Shown here: positions 31,484-44,727 of the stretch, one piece after another
How positions within the stretch are numbered: the stretch's first letter is position 1
Layout: each line of letters begins with the position of its first letter
DNA from: Corylus avellana
Lineage: Eukaryota; Streptophyta; Magnoliopsida; Fagales; Betulaceae
Length of the DNA: 64,000 nucleotides
Direction of reading: 5' to 3'
NCBI RefSeq assembly: GCF_901000735.1
Contig: NC_081546.1
Coordinates: 26,683,527 to 26,747,526, forward strand
Program-made: the position numbers and the translations under genes
The notes under the pieces: generated by a model
The model's input: only the letters and a program-made list of their open reading frames with translations
Told to the model about the DNA's origin: nothing
Database searches by the model: none

Positions 31484-34400
31484 CTGTAATCATATGTTAA
31501 TGGCTCTCCAATGTCGACTGACCGCGCAGCAAACACACCAACACGTATTTCTCCCTCAACTTGCCTGGAAGAGAAAATATTAGTTATAAATCCGTTTGGG
31601 TGGAGAAATTGTTAACCTACGGTATCATAGCAGATAAAAAAATAAAAAAATAAAAAAATAAAAAAATAAACCCTTTCTACTACCTTTTCACTGTTAATAT
31701 GCCAGAACTGCTCAGGCAGAAAATGTCTGGCACTCACAAATTAAGAACATGAAATTCTCACTCTTTTCCAACAAATTGGTCCACCGTTATAATTAAGTTG
31801 AGGGCACAATAGAAAAAATCCTCAACAAACTACAAATCACAACAGTCAAGCTTACTCATGAGTTTGCTTTCGAATGCTCTAAAAATTTGACATCATCAAT
31901 CTACTCATCTCGAGTTTCATTTTTTAGCCATGCGGTTCATGGACAGATGCAATGGGCCAACACTTTTGAATAAGGACAAGGACACGAGTAGGATCCATCA
32001 TAAATAGACACACTTAAGATTAATTATACATACACAGACAAATGGTTAAACACATTATAAGCATATACACTACACAGGACAGTCGTGTCCCAGCCTGCAT
32101 TTTGTATCCATGTCAATCATGTCTCTACGGAACAGAAAATACCAAATTTAGAGAATTGATTAAGTTGCCCATGTATACCCAAGCATGTCCAGCGTATGAC
32201 CAAGCACACTGGAATTAAGAGTCCATAGAACGTATAGAGCTTCCCAAAAATAATTGAGAAGATATATGGATCCATAAGAACCATATTAAAAGGCTCTAGT
32301 TCATATATCATATTTGATCCAGCTAATCAGGACCACCAGAAAAGTTTTATCGGCTGTACATACAAATTACCAAAGCAAAGGAACAACATTGGGGTTAGCC
32401 AGTTCCTGAAAAGAAGAAAAAATTTATAATGCTAAACTCGGGTGTATGCAGATTTGACTCATTACATATTTTAACTTTAAAGCAATTAACTTCCAGTCCA
32501 GAAGAATATGCTAGTTCCTACAATCCCTGAAGAAGAAAAGGATAAAAAGCCACAATACTGCTCATACTAACCACTTCTCCAGAACACAGTTGGGATCGCA
32601 ACCATGATTTAAAAATCGAGATGCATTCCCCTTGAAAGTTGCATCAATTGTGAAGTCTTTTCGAATTTCGCACATGTAAAAATTCTGTGCACCTTTATAT
32701 TTCATGTCCCAAAGTCTTTGCTCACACAGAGCATCATCAATAACTGAAACAGAAAGTCAACTTAATTAGAATTCCAAGCTCGAAAATATGTAAATGATGA
32801 AGGGTAGGCTGAGGTTCCAATCTAATCAAAAGCAATAGTAGATCTTATTTATGAATGATTGGCATGTTGTGCATATATCAATGCAGCTATCAGCTATGTC
32901 ATTGTATCCATGCAATGACAAATTTCATAAACAGAAATCAAGCATCATACTTTATATAAATGGTTCAAACAACTTCGCAAGTCTAGGCCCCAACTTGGAG
33001 AAAACATATTCAAATCTTCAAAATTGATAGATACCTTTTTTTACGAAGAATACTTTTTTGTCATATTCACTAGCAACTCCAAGGAAAAAAAAAATCTTTT
33101 GACAGCAAGCAAGCAGCAATTATGATTTGCATGTTGACACAAACAAAAAATTGATTCAAAGGCGAGAATGTTTAATATATATTATTTGAATATACTAGCG
33201 AAGCTTCCTAAATTATTATAATTAAGAATAAAAATTTAATGGAGAAAAAAAGGGATCTGTAATCACAAGCAAAAGGTATGAGGAACAGAAGCTAAGCTTG
33301 ATAACGGGAGAATCTAATTCATGAAAATATAGCCGAACTAACAGTAAAAGCAAAAGGTGAACATACAAAAAAAAAAGGGTGGGCTTGAAAGAATATATGC
33401 AAAAGTCAAATAAAATAAATTACCTTCCCCAATGTACTCAATTATAAAATCTCCTTTATTGATTTTTTCAGCAGCCACTACTCCCCAACCACAAAATTCT
33501 GTCTGTGAAGGAAGATAAACATTTAATGGTAAAAGAACTTAGAAAACAAGAACTCATTCAACGTATCAAATTTAACAAAGGGTAAACAATTTCTTCTACA
33601 ATAGTACAAGTTTGAAGTAAAGAAACTTGAAGCACTCAAGTAAAATTTTTTCACCTTGACAATGTTGATCTTTTTCTCCTTGCGAAATGGCCGGTTTGTG
33701 CAATTTTCTGAGCAACGACAAGCCTTGGAGCAGCTTATGCATTGACCCCTATTAAATGATTTTTTGATATAAATAAGTAATGTAGTATATATCAAAAGGC
33801 GTAAAGGAGCACAATCCTAGTACACATGAAGTATACAAGAGAACGCCTAAATAGAAGGAGAAAAGAGAACAAGAAAGTAATTAAAACTAATCACTAAGGG
33901 AGCTAAAAAAGCAGTTGTCCAAGTAATGAGAGAAAACCCCTATTAAATGATACAATCAAAATACTAAAGCAGTTGACGTATCTATGATATTGCTACTCTA
34001 ATGAATAGTAATGTGATTGACACTCTCAAAGAATTCAATTGTAGGCGGTAGGTGACAAATTAATACTACTCTTAACAGGAGATGGGTAGGGAAAGGGGGG
34101 AAAACCACATCAGCAATTGGCTAAGAGAAAATTGCTTAGCAAATAAAAGTCCAGAAAGATTAACATATAAAAATCTATGTCAATTGTACTAATGTAGAAG
34201 CAGCAGAACTTATAGTTAAAAGCTGAAAAATATATGATGTATATTATTTATACACACACACACGCACAGTCTTACTTGGCTTATCCATGAGAAGCTCCAA
34301 AATTAAATTACATGCATATATGCCATCAAAGTGGAGAAATATCAATTCTCAAAGAGTAAAAAAACCGAAGTTGTTGTTTATGAGAAGTTAATATTTGACA

Positions 34401-36253
34401 TATAATTCTAAATGACCTGCAAACACAATCGTCAGAGCATGTAGAACTGCAATTTGTGCATCCAATATCATCATCTGCATCATTACGCTTCTTCTTGACT
34501 AGATATATATCTATATTCAGTTAGGGCTAGTGCAATAATAATCATAAATACAGTGAATACATAAATAATGAGCCGGACGAATGGAGCAATAGCCATTTTT
34601 TTCATCAAGAAGTTGCATATGCTCAATACTTAGCAAAGAAATGCTTAAACGATTTATACTACTGATGAATATGACAGAAATAGGATACTGCGCCTGATGT
34701 GCACATAGGGAGGTAGTTCCATCTTATTCTCCATGTCTTTCCATGTCAAGTCAATCTTGAACTCCTCATCAACATAAGGCAAAGGCAAGCCACAAAAAAC
34801 TTCCTGAAATTTTGAAGAGGATTTATTTTTTGTGGGGGGTGGGGGGGAGCAAGAGAAGAAAGAGTGAGCAAGCAAGAGACGGAGAGTTAGAGATTGGTAT
34901 TTGATGATAACTAGACAAACATGAGATCTATAGCTGTAATGCAATCAAACATGTAGTACTTTCTTAGTTTCTCTAAGGCTTCTATATTTAAGTATGACCA
35001 TAGCCGATTAAGAAGTCAGGTTAACGCTTTATGGTCACTCAACTTTAGGTCTGTTCATCTTTTCATATTTTGGTAAGGGCCTGGATGAAAGGCGGTGCCA
35101 TACAAGGTTAAAGATAAACAACAAAATCCAAAAGTACAAGTAGAGAACTCCAACCAAGAACCAGCAGAACTTCAGAAATTAGTTCTACAGATTTCAAAGA
35201 AAACAAGAAAAACAGACCCCAAATAAAGTTATGCAAATTTCCAAAATCATTTCTTCAAATCACATGAACTTGGGGTTAGCTTGTTGGGTGCTGATCTCTT
35301 ACCAGAAACGTGCATTATATATCAGTCCATCGACTACCAAAATTTTGGACACAAGGAGACAAGTTATTCCCACTATGTCCAATTTCTTTCTTTCTATACG
35401 TTAGGTCAGAATGAAATATTCATTTAATCAGAATTGTATTCAACAAAGATATGCCTATGATGAAATATTCATTCTCGCAACATATTTGGAATGAATCCTT
35501 CTCAAGTCTTAGGACTCTAGGAATGTGATTCTCTTCCATTTTTTGGGCACGGCTATAAAGTCAATATTTGACAGGAGGCATGTCCAACATATCACACGTC
35601 CATACCCTTGTATTGTCATGTCTAACAATGGTGCTTAATTTAGAAGTGTTTTCATGTAACATAGATCATATTATATAACTTCATGCAATTATATTAAAAG
35701 ATTATTCATGAATTTTACCTCTATGTCACTTGTCCAAGCTGCATGCTGCTCATTCAACAAATATATCAGTCCTGTCAGCCAGCCTAATCAATGAAAAATA
35801 CGAATGAAGAAATAAAACTTCAACAAAAAGTTCAAAAATAGTGTGATAGTTGAAGGAAATTCAATCCATTAACTTAACCCCAAAACCAACTGGTTCTCTT
35901 TGATAAACCACAAAATTAATTGGGGCATGATATAGTAAATCAAACAGCCCCACATGGAAAGAGGCCCAATATATCACTTCCTTAATCAAATGGGTTTAAA
36001 ATTCCAAGATAAAGATAAGTCCACTGATCACAATTCGACAACCAAAATACTTATGAACTTAATAAGAATATGAAAGCAAATATATACAAGCACTATACAA
36101 ATACAGCAATTAAAAGAATAAACAGGAAAATTCCATCTTGTAGTCCATAGTCTACAATCAAATCCTAAGATGCTGAATTCTCACACAAGTGATAAAAATG
36201 GCTCCTACACAATAGATAAATATTTTCAAAAACCAACATGTCTCCTGAACCAT

Positions 36254-36293
<40 letters not shown>

Positions 36294-39200
36294 CTCTAAC
36301 ACTTAAGCTCAGTTATTACACAGTTATCACTGCCTACATGAAACGAGCATCTGCATGTTCAAGCAAGAGATAAGAAAAGATTTCTACAACAACTGAATGC
36401 AGATCGGTGCATAATTTACATTGAAACATCAACCACAAAACTCTAATGATAGAGTTGATTAACACAAGATTTTGCACATTCCATTGAGACGCATCAAGTA
36501 AAAAAGCTTTAGCAAGAGAACATTCAGAAATTCCTTCTCGCCAAATGCAGGTACTTCTTATTAATCACAAAGTCCAGAACTAGATATGTAATACCAGTAA
36601 CAAATAAATGGTGTGTTTACTTATGACCAAGACTCTACCACAGCCAACTGAATCAATACAACATCTTGAATTTCATATCTGGGAACAGTAAGAAAACAAA
36701 GATACTGTTTCAATATTATTACACTTTACCTACAGCCCATGCAGTGATCAATGTTATAGAAAGATAGAAAAAGAAAATGATCCTCTGTGGGCTGCAACAA
36801 TATAATTAGGCATAATATGAAGGCACCCATGGGTAGAATTTTCCAGTAGTACTAAATAGGTAGGGAATATAACCTCAAGAATACATCTTTCATAAAGATA
36901 AACAAGTGTATGGAAATCACAATGATGAAGGAACGAAAAAAATTGACCTTTCTATCCAACCGCCAATCAGTAGGATGCCTCCAGCAAATAGCTTTGCCCG
37001 GTTGGCTTTCTAGATGCATCACTTTGTCCGGCCATGCTGCACACTTGTCATGTGACGCCATTGGGCATCGCACACACCGCCAATGTAGCCTCTGTTTGCA
37101 AATGTAGCATGTCTGCTTATTGAAAGGATGTCAAGTATATTAGATCCTCTGCAAGTAGTAGCAATTATAATAGATGTAACAAACAATCCATAGAGATTCT
37201 GAAAGAAAAAGAACAATTTACAGAGATTGATAACAACAGATTAATCAAAAGCGGCAAAAAAGGTGTAAATTTGCAGTCAATATAAAATTTATTGGAATTC
37301 AGAAAATGACACTAAAAATTTCAGAAATAACAGTTATAGAACAGATCTGAAACAAGAGACACATGGGGAAGTTATAAAAAAGGTCCTTAATTTCTGAAAT
37401 GAATAGCTCAGAAAAAGTATTTCTCGTGAAAGTTTAGACCAGTAACTAGATTTAATAATGATATATAAGTAACCACAGCCCAATTTGAAAATAAAAGGTG
37501 AGAAAAGTCATTACATATTTGGAATTTCGCTTAGATAAGATGCTGCACATGAATAGACACTCTTCTAGCCACTAATTACACTCAAAGGATGTGTTCTCGT
37601 ACCAATAACAAGAAAGTGAGGAAAGCGACGTCAATAGCCAAACAAAATTAAATAATAAGCAGCACAACCATAAGAAGGGTTGTTTTAACATCTATTAATT
37701 ACAAAAATACCCAAGGCACTTTCTAAGTATATAACAAAAGCATAGGTGTTTATTATGTACAGGCATGAAATATGATATATTTTGTATGTGCGCCCTTGTT
37801 ACATTGAATAAAATTAACAGGAATGCAAGGAAAGTAAGAACCAAAAGAAGGCTTGTTATCAACAGCCTTCCCATTTCAATATACAGTAAGAAATTGACCT
37901 GATCCACATTTCAACAGGCTAGACAAAAGTTAAATAACAAGTATACCAAGTGTGATGCGCCAAAAAGTGAAGTCCTACATTGAGCGTTTGAATTGTGAAT
38001 GTCATGGATGCTAAATTGCACGTTGGTTCCTTACTAAGTGAGATGAGATAAATAACTAACTTAAAAAGCTCAAAATTGTAACTTTAATTAGTTCTTCTTG
38101 GGTATAACACATATATGGTTAGTATTTTCCCTAGGTTGTTACAAATGGTACCGTAACTAACCTAGTAACATTATGAGGCACTGGGGCATTGCAACATGAT
38201 ATGGACTCTGATGAGAACATCATGGATTTAAATGGAAATGATTGTGATACCCTAAAAAGTTAAGTACTATATTGAGTAGGTGAATTGTGAAGGTGTTGCA
38301 TGGGTGTTAGGTCTCATATTGGTTCTTTGGTAGGTGAGACTGGCCCATATAAGTAATACTAGGGAACTCCCATGGTGACTTTGACTAGTCCTTTTTAGGA
38401 CATAGCACATATGTGACTAATGTTTTACTTGGGTTATAACACCAAGTATTAGAAGGTTTGCATCAAAATTAATAAAGCATAATCACGCCAACAGTAGCTT
38501 CGAATTACAAATATGATATGCTTCATGTGTTTGATGTTACAATAAAGAAAATTAGCACAATGAGACAACGCATGCATCCAAAAAAATAATAATAAAAGCT
38601 AATATAAGATTTGATGGGACTTTACATGTTGTGGGCACTTGAATTTTTTCAGATTTAAGACCTGAAGCTTTGCCTTTGCACATTGTATGTGGTAGACTCC
38701 TTGACAACCACGAACAGAGCACAATAGCTCCTCCCCGGGGTAGATAAGATTGTGGCAAACAAGACATTCAACCTAACATGAGTAACAAAGAGAGAGGAAC
38801 AAAAAGGGGATGCCAATGTTAAATGACAAGAATGAAACGTGAACATTATGTTGGAATCACAATTGTCACTAAAACAGCCATTAACATGCCAATGAACAAA
38901 AAGGTTTGCCGATTTTGTAGCAGCAGAGTCTTGGCTATAATGATAAACTGCTCTGCATATGTACATTAAAAAACGTCCATTGAGCAAAACATGCTTGCAT
39001 CAGGTGCGTAAAGTACAGGGCAAATCAACACTCCTAACTATAAGAATCAAATATGTTTCTGTGTGTGTATGTGTCGGCTTTAAACATTAACATTGGCAAT
39101 TCCCCATACATAAAGACTTCAAAAAACCCACATTTAGCTTCCAGGGAGTAAGCTCCTAGTGTAGATATTAAGCTTCGAAGTCTTCTTTCTTGACTTTTCA

Positions 39201-39996
39201 AACTAAATATGTAGTCAATAAGTTCCTGGTCCTCAAAAGGCAACATTTAACATGTTCTTTACACTCCTTACTAATTTATTATCATCTTCACATACCAAAA
39301 TGGAGTTGCTATGAGGTTAACTTACAAATACTCTCCAAGATAGTTGCTAGCTCTCGGTTTGAAGGAAAATCATAAAGAAGCAAGTAACTACCAATCTCAC
39401 ACTGACATTCATCATTTCTTAAAATTGTTTTAGATTACACAAACACCAATTGTACGAAAATACTGTACAGCATTACTCTAAAAACGATTATAAAATCAAG
39501 ATGCTAAATTCCAATTCTTTCCAACAAAAATACTGTACAGCATTACTCTCAAAACGATTAAAAATTCAAGATGCTAAATTCCAATTCTTTCCAACATTTT
39601 CTCAGCGCCTAAAAAGAAATGCCAAATTACCATTTTCGGAGCGCCAACGAGGAAAGGAAGAGAGCACCGCGACTCGGGAACCCCTGATTCCATCTTCCTT
39701 TGAACCCAAGCCCTCACGTGGTCTTCCAAGCCCTTCCCATTGGAGGCCTTCTTTGCCCGGTCCAACGAGCCCCGGCTCCTCCTCAAAACCCTAATTCCAT
39801 TCCCACTGCTGACCTCCCTTTTGTGCAGCAACGGAAACCACAACCTCTGCTCCGGATCGCAGTCCTCGCCTAGGGGTTGGACGGAGGTAGGGCATTGAGT
39901 ACTGCCCGGATCGGGAGTGTCAGTCACCGGCTTGAAGCTAGGGCAACGAGTAAGAGTCAGAGAAGCTGAGTAAGAGAGATTTCCAAGGTCTGGCAT
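31484..39996 (-). CDS. ASHR3: ASHR3-like histone-lysine methyltransferase (SET domain), last exon(s) in gap
   Basis: Ten exons on the minus strand with GT/AG borders and continuous frame: 39631-39996 (ATG 39996), 38626-38772, 36948-37112, 35719-35745, 34689-34803, 34417-34510, 33655-33748, 33424-33502, 32572-32743 and 31484-31564; about 446 residues. Order: Arabidopsis ASHR3-like N terminus; a PHD-type Cys/His region (CLVCHNLIYPGEELLCSV to YICKQRLHWRCVRCPMASHD); a Cys-rich AWS region (CTNCSSTCSDDCVC, CISCSKACRCSENC); then SET (GWGVVAAEKINKGDFIIEYI, FYMCEIRKDFTIDATFKGNA, RFLNHGCDPNC, GEPLTYDY). ASHR3 methylates histone H3 (linked to H3K36) and acts in anther and root development. The post-SET Cys motif is absent and must be in the gap. 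NHGC replaces the usual NHSC. A (CT)n run lies at about 36255-36290 (intron), and an AT-rich A7/T minisatellite at about 31640-31672. Confidence 0.95.
36255..36290. repeat. (CT)n microsatellite in an ASHR3 intron
   Basis: About 17 CT units. Confidence 0.9.
37950..38450. repeat. Two diverged ~200-bp tandem repeats in an ASHR3 intron
   Basis: Copy 1 at about 37965-38150 and copy 2 at about 38245-38445 share the order CTACATTGAG / GAATTGTGAA / TTGGTTC / GTGAGA / TAACACATAT-like blocks. They look like an old transposon or LTR-type remnant; the family is not recognised. Confidence 0.6.
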
Positions 39997-40046
39997 GGTT
40001 TTGAGAAGAAAACGAAACCCTAGAAAGTTGTATGTATAGATGTGTG

Positions 40047-40050
<4 letters not shown>

Positions 40051-40079
<29 letters not shown>
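40051..40079. repeat. (GA)n run upstream of ASHR3 (CT-rich leader on the gene strand)
   Basis: About 14 GA units, 55-83 bases upstream of the ATG at 39996. On the minus (gene) strand this is a CT repeat, typical of plant 5' leaders. Confidence 0.8.
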
Positions 40080-40082
<3 letters not shown>

Positions 40083-40764
40083 TGGTTTGGGCGGGAAAGG
40101 TGAAATTTGTAGTTGCAGAGAGGGAGAAGGTGAAATTACGGAAATTTTTGTTATAGTTGGGCTAATTACGAGAGTGCCTTCCACATCAGTGGATGAGTGA
40201 CTGCGTGGCCCAGTCAACGGTGGGATGGGTCTGTAGTGTGAACTAAAAGGTGACTTTTTTGGGAGTGGGAAACTGGAAAATAGCCGTTGGAGCCTAAATT
40301 GTATAATGATATTGAAACACACACGTGGATTTAATTCAGTCCATTGTGATTACTGAGATTGGGTTAGTTTCATAACACTTTTTTGATGTTCTTTTTGTTT
40401 TTTATGGCTGAAAAATATTATCACGTGATATAATTATATCAGTGTCATTTTGAGTATTTTGTAAATATTTTATAGTTAAAGTTGTCTGTTAATACTAATA
40501 ATTTTTTCAAAAAAGAAAAGTTTCTCCACAAAATGTTAGGAACGTTAGAAAATGTTATGGCCATAATTAATATAACGTTAGAAACTGCTCTTTTATTTCA
40601 TCATTATTTTACTTTGCTAAGCTAACAGCGGCAAATAGCCCTTGTTAAAAAAATAATAAAATTAAGGGCGAATTATTACTACCACATTAACAAATAAGAT
40701 AAACTGATGATAAAACAAAAAAATATTATTTATAATGTTACTCTTCTAAGAAACTAAGATGAAG

Positions 40765-40804
<40 letters not shown>

Positions 40805-41441
40805 CACATGAATATTTGTGATATGCTTTTGTAACAAAAGTATCCATTCATATAAATTTCAACAATTTTTTCAATAGTCTTTATGAAATTATAATTTTAC
40901 CACAGATAAAAAAATAAAGGAAAAAAAAAATCTCTAGCATGATTTAGGAGTAGTTGACCAATCCCAATAACTTTTTAAAGGTGGTTCAACTATCCCTGAG
41001 GCCGATTTTGGAGGTGGCCGAACTACCTACATCACCTTTAGGGTGGTTATGAACCATGCACCCCCATAACCAAGCCACCAACAATAATCAATTTTAGAGG
41101 TGGTCAAACATCCGATTATCACCTTTGGGGATGGTTCATCCACCCTCTAATAGTTGGTTTTGGGAGGAGTGGTTGAACTACTCTCATTGCCATTGGGGTG
41201 GTTTGGACACCTCGAAGGCTAATTATGAGGGCGGTCAACCTAATAACAAGTAAAGCTTTATGGTTTCAAAATGAGTTTATAAATATATGTGGTATGTCTC
41301 TTTAACAAAATTATCCCATATGAATTTCGATAATTTTTCAATAGAGTTCTTATGAAATTATAAATTTTGATCCAATAAAAAATTATAAAAAAATGAAGAA
41401 AAAAAACTTAGTTCAAGGGTGGTCGAACCACCGCATGATAG
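40080..41441. other. Intergenic DNA with an (AT)n run and degenerate GGTGG-type repeats
   Basis: AT microsatellite at about 40766-40803. From about 40970 to 41240 short degenerate units (GGTGG, GAACCACC, CATCACC) recur. The same units continue at 42110-42260 and 42520-42650. No gene. Confidence 0.65.
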
Positions 41442-42109
41442 TAGGGGTATAAAAAAAAAACCGAATACCAACCGGGAAACTGGTTGGAAAAAACCGGTAA
41501 CCGGGTGCCCGGTTCCGGTTTCGGTTTTTGGCACCCGGTTATAACCGGATAACCTGGTATATATATAAAATAATATATATTTTAATTTTAATTTTTAATT
41601 TTTATAGGGCATTTTTAAACATTGAATTTTTATTGCATTTGTAAACATTGGATTTTAAGGGCATTTTTAAACAGTGAAATTTTAGGACATTTTTAAACAT
41701 TGGATTTTTATTTTTTTTAGGCCCAAAAAGCCAAAAACAATGATTTTTTTGGTTTTTTTTTTTGAACAATCACAACAAAGCCCAACTTATTAAGACAAAA
41801 AATGCTAATTGTGTTTTGTAAAAAATGGGCAAAAAATTGTTAAATTAAGCACAAAAAGTATACTCAATACCTCAAATAAGCCCAAAAATTAGGCCAAATA
41901 CCTAAAATAAGCCCAAAATGATTTTTTTTTTTTTTAAAAAAAAATGGTTACCTGATCCGAATAACCGAGTACCAACCAGAACCGGCCGGTTATTGTATAA
42001 CCGGGTAACCGGCTCCGATTCTCCAAAAAAAAAAAAAAAATCAGGTACCGTGATTTTGGTTCCCGGTTTTGGCCAATAATCGGGAACTGGGACCAGGTTG
42101 ACACCCCTA
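41442..42109. mobile_element. hAT-like non-autonomous element, CCGGTT-rich
   Basis: Left end TAGGGGTATAAAA and right end TTGACACCCCTA form TAGGGGT terminal inverted repeats. Subterminal parts on both sides are rich in ACCGG/CCGGTT motifs in inverted order. This is typical of hAT-type miniature elements. The 8-bp flanks (CATGATAG, CCACATAG) agree at only five positions, so the duplication is not secure. It interrupts the GGTGG-type repeat region. No transposase. Confidence 0.65.
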
Positions 42110-43968
42110 CCACATAGGTCTTTAGGTGTAGCCAACCACCTCCTCTAGCCAATCCTAGGAGTGGTCAGCCCACCCTAAGGACTATTTGGGGGTGATTCAG
42201 CCATCCTTGGAGGCCGGTTCTGAGGGTGGTTGAACTACCCCCATCACCCTTGAACAGGGACGGAATCAAGAAATTTTATGGGAGGGAGCTAGCCAATTTT
42301 TTTTTCTTTTTTCTTTTTTCGGTTCTTTAGAATTTTTTTTATTAAAAAAAAAAAAATTTTTTGGTTGTTTTTTTATGAATTAAAGACTATCGTAAGGTCT
42401 AAAAAATTAAGAAAATGACCAAAAAATTTAAAAATAGGGCCAATTTTTTTTTTTTTCCTTATTTTACTGCCCCCTTGAATATGGTTTATCTACCTTTCTT
42501 GTCCATTTTGATGGTTGTTTCCTAGTTATTAGTTCTAGGGGTGGTCGAATGACCCATCGCCATTGAGGATGGTTCAACTACTCATAGTGGTAGATTTTAA
42601 GGGTGGCCAAACCACCCATCACCCTTGTCAGTGGCCAAATTCTAAGGGTGGCAATAAAGTGAACAATACATTAATATCTTTTGGTGATGCCTCACAGTAA
42701 ACTCATTACTTTGTTCTATTTATATAAAAGGTATGTACGAACTACAAGGAATTTAAAATACAAATAATGAAAGGAGTTGTGTACAGGAATAGAGAAAGCC
42801 AAACTTAAAGAGGAGGTGGCATGGCGAAACTTGAGCTGCAGCTTTGCTCTTACGTGTACACTGAAGAATTCAATTCAATAAGCAAAACCACACTTATTGC
42901 CAAAGGTGGTTTGACCATAAGATCCATCATATAGATAGACAACAGTCTACTCATTTCAATTTGGGTCCAAAGAGTTTTTGACAATGGTGCCAGTGCCTTT
43001 AGCTCTATAATGATATTTTACCCCCCTGTGTCCCTGGCCTAGATTGTAGTAAGCTTGCCCATAATGATTGAGCAATAAGAAAAGGCAGCTTAAGTATTTT
43101 TGGCTAACACCTAGTATATATAAAATGCTTGCTTGTTGGTCATAACTACGGTGAAGATGATTCTAGTTGGAAAATGCAGATGGTTTTTTTTTTTTTTTTT
43201 TTTTCTTCAAAATTACTTACAAAATCTATTGGATTGTGTAAAAACTGGGGACTGAGTACAAACCCCCGAAGCAAGCAATCAACAACAAATATGCATAAAT
43301 TAATTAGCAAATAGAAAAAAAATCAAAGCCATAACACAAGTATTTTTGTTACAAGTGAAAAACCCAATAAACACATCAAAAGAAAAAAACCATTATGGGC
43401 AACTAAATCCAAAAAATCACTATCACAAAAAAATTTATATTACAGACACTAGATGTACTTACAACCACTTGTAAATCATAGACTTTGAAAGACAACAAGC
43501 TTCATGTTTTCTTCTAAACTCGACATTCTTCTTGTAGTGCATTTTCTCACCAATCTTTCAGTAGACTCTCTGGTAGAAGAAGGTAAAGTATGGGTGTGGT
43601 TAGAACAACAACAACATTTCAAGAGAAGGAAACTTTAAGCTCAATGCATCCTCTATTAGAATCAAGTTAGCAAGAACTTCTAAAAACTCACTCTAGGTCA
43701 AACTTTATTACCTTGCTTTATCTAAACAAATGGGCATAAGGTTATATATATTTATATGAGAGCCCAAAAAGTCACAAAGAAACCCTTCAAAATTTTGAAA
43801 ATCATAGCAAGCTTCATGAAAACTTCATGATGAAATTGTTCTTTATTCTCAGTCATGACGGCTGCTACGCATTGCCATGAAGAAATGCTAGGATTCTATC
43901 GTTAACTCTTTGACACTTGTCAGGTCTTGGATATTTATGTCATAACGGGATTCTGAAGCCGTGATTAT
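42110..43968. other. Repeat-rich intergenic DNA
   Basis: GGTGG-type repeats to about 42260 and again at 42520-42650, poly-T/poly-A rich sequence at 42295-42480, then unassigned sequence. From about 43190 to 43700 the sequence resembles, in layout only, the non-coding ends of the gag-only family (ACAAGTGAAAAACCC, CTTACAACCACTTG), perhaps an old LTR relic. No gene. Confidence 0.5.
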
Positions 43969-44166
43969 TGTTAGAATATTTTATATTATTCTATAGGTTT
44001 ATTCCATACCTTAATTAGTTTAGGGTTTCTTGCTTATCACTCTTAGCCTTTCTATATATAAAGGCCTATATAATCATCATTTATCATCAACAGAAGAGAT
44101 GTAGTCTATTAGATGCTTCCGCTCTCTCTCTCTATCTCATTCTTCCGCTCCATAATATATTTAACA
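43969..44166 (+). repeat. Possible short solo LTR (copia-like)
   Basis: Begins TGTTAGAATATT, like the copia LTR at 4219, has a TATA-like TATATATAAAGGCC near 44052, and ends TTTAACA. Flanking 5-mers (ATTAT and ATGAC) do not match, so the right end is uncertain. Confidence 0.4.
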
Positions 44167-44727
44167 ATGACAAAATGAACTGAAGAGTTCAAAAGGCATT
44201 TCCTCACCTTCTTCTTCATGATGGGCTTTTGACGAGTTCCTAACGAAACCTCACAGAGAGTTGAGCAATCTTTCAAACTTGGGTTGTCGTGACAGCGTCT
44301 TGAAGAAAGCTCACAAAAACTTAAAAACAATTGCAGACCCTTGTGATATGAAAAGAACAACTAGTGATCTGGTTTTAACATACTGAATAAGGCTAATTTC
44401 TAAAAACTAACATAGAGTTTGAAATTATGGGAACAATCAAGACTTTTCAGTTGTGAGCATCGACACATCATGGAAAACAATAAAAAATAATAATAAAAAA
44501 GAAAATAAAATAAAAAAAAAAATTTTCCAACACAATTGCAAACAAACAGAGAAAATTTATTACAATCATAATTAAACTAAATATGTCTCAAACCCACATC
44601 CTGCCCTTGCCCAAACATGTAAGATACATTTATTAGAGACAATCTCATTGAGTGATTCAAGCAAATATAATGGAAAAGGTAAAACACCTCATAACATTTT
44701 TTTTTTTTTAAAAAAAAAAAACATTAA
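44167..44727. other. Intergenic DNA downstream of the DUF4220 gene
   Basis: AT-rich with A- and T-runs (about 44510-44522, 44698-44721). No gene seen. Confidence 0.55.

Noticed and set aside
25899..39996. A fused SET-domain/biotin carboxylase gene
   Set aside because: Both are conserved separate plant genes, each is incomplete exactly at the 100-N gap, and no exon bridges it.
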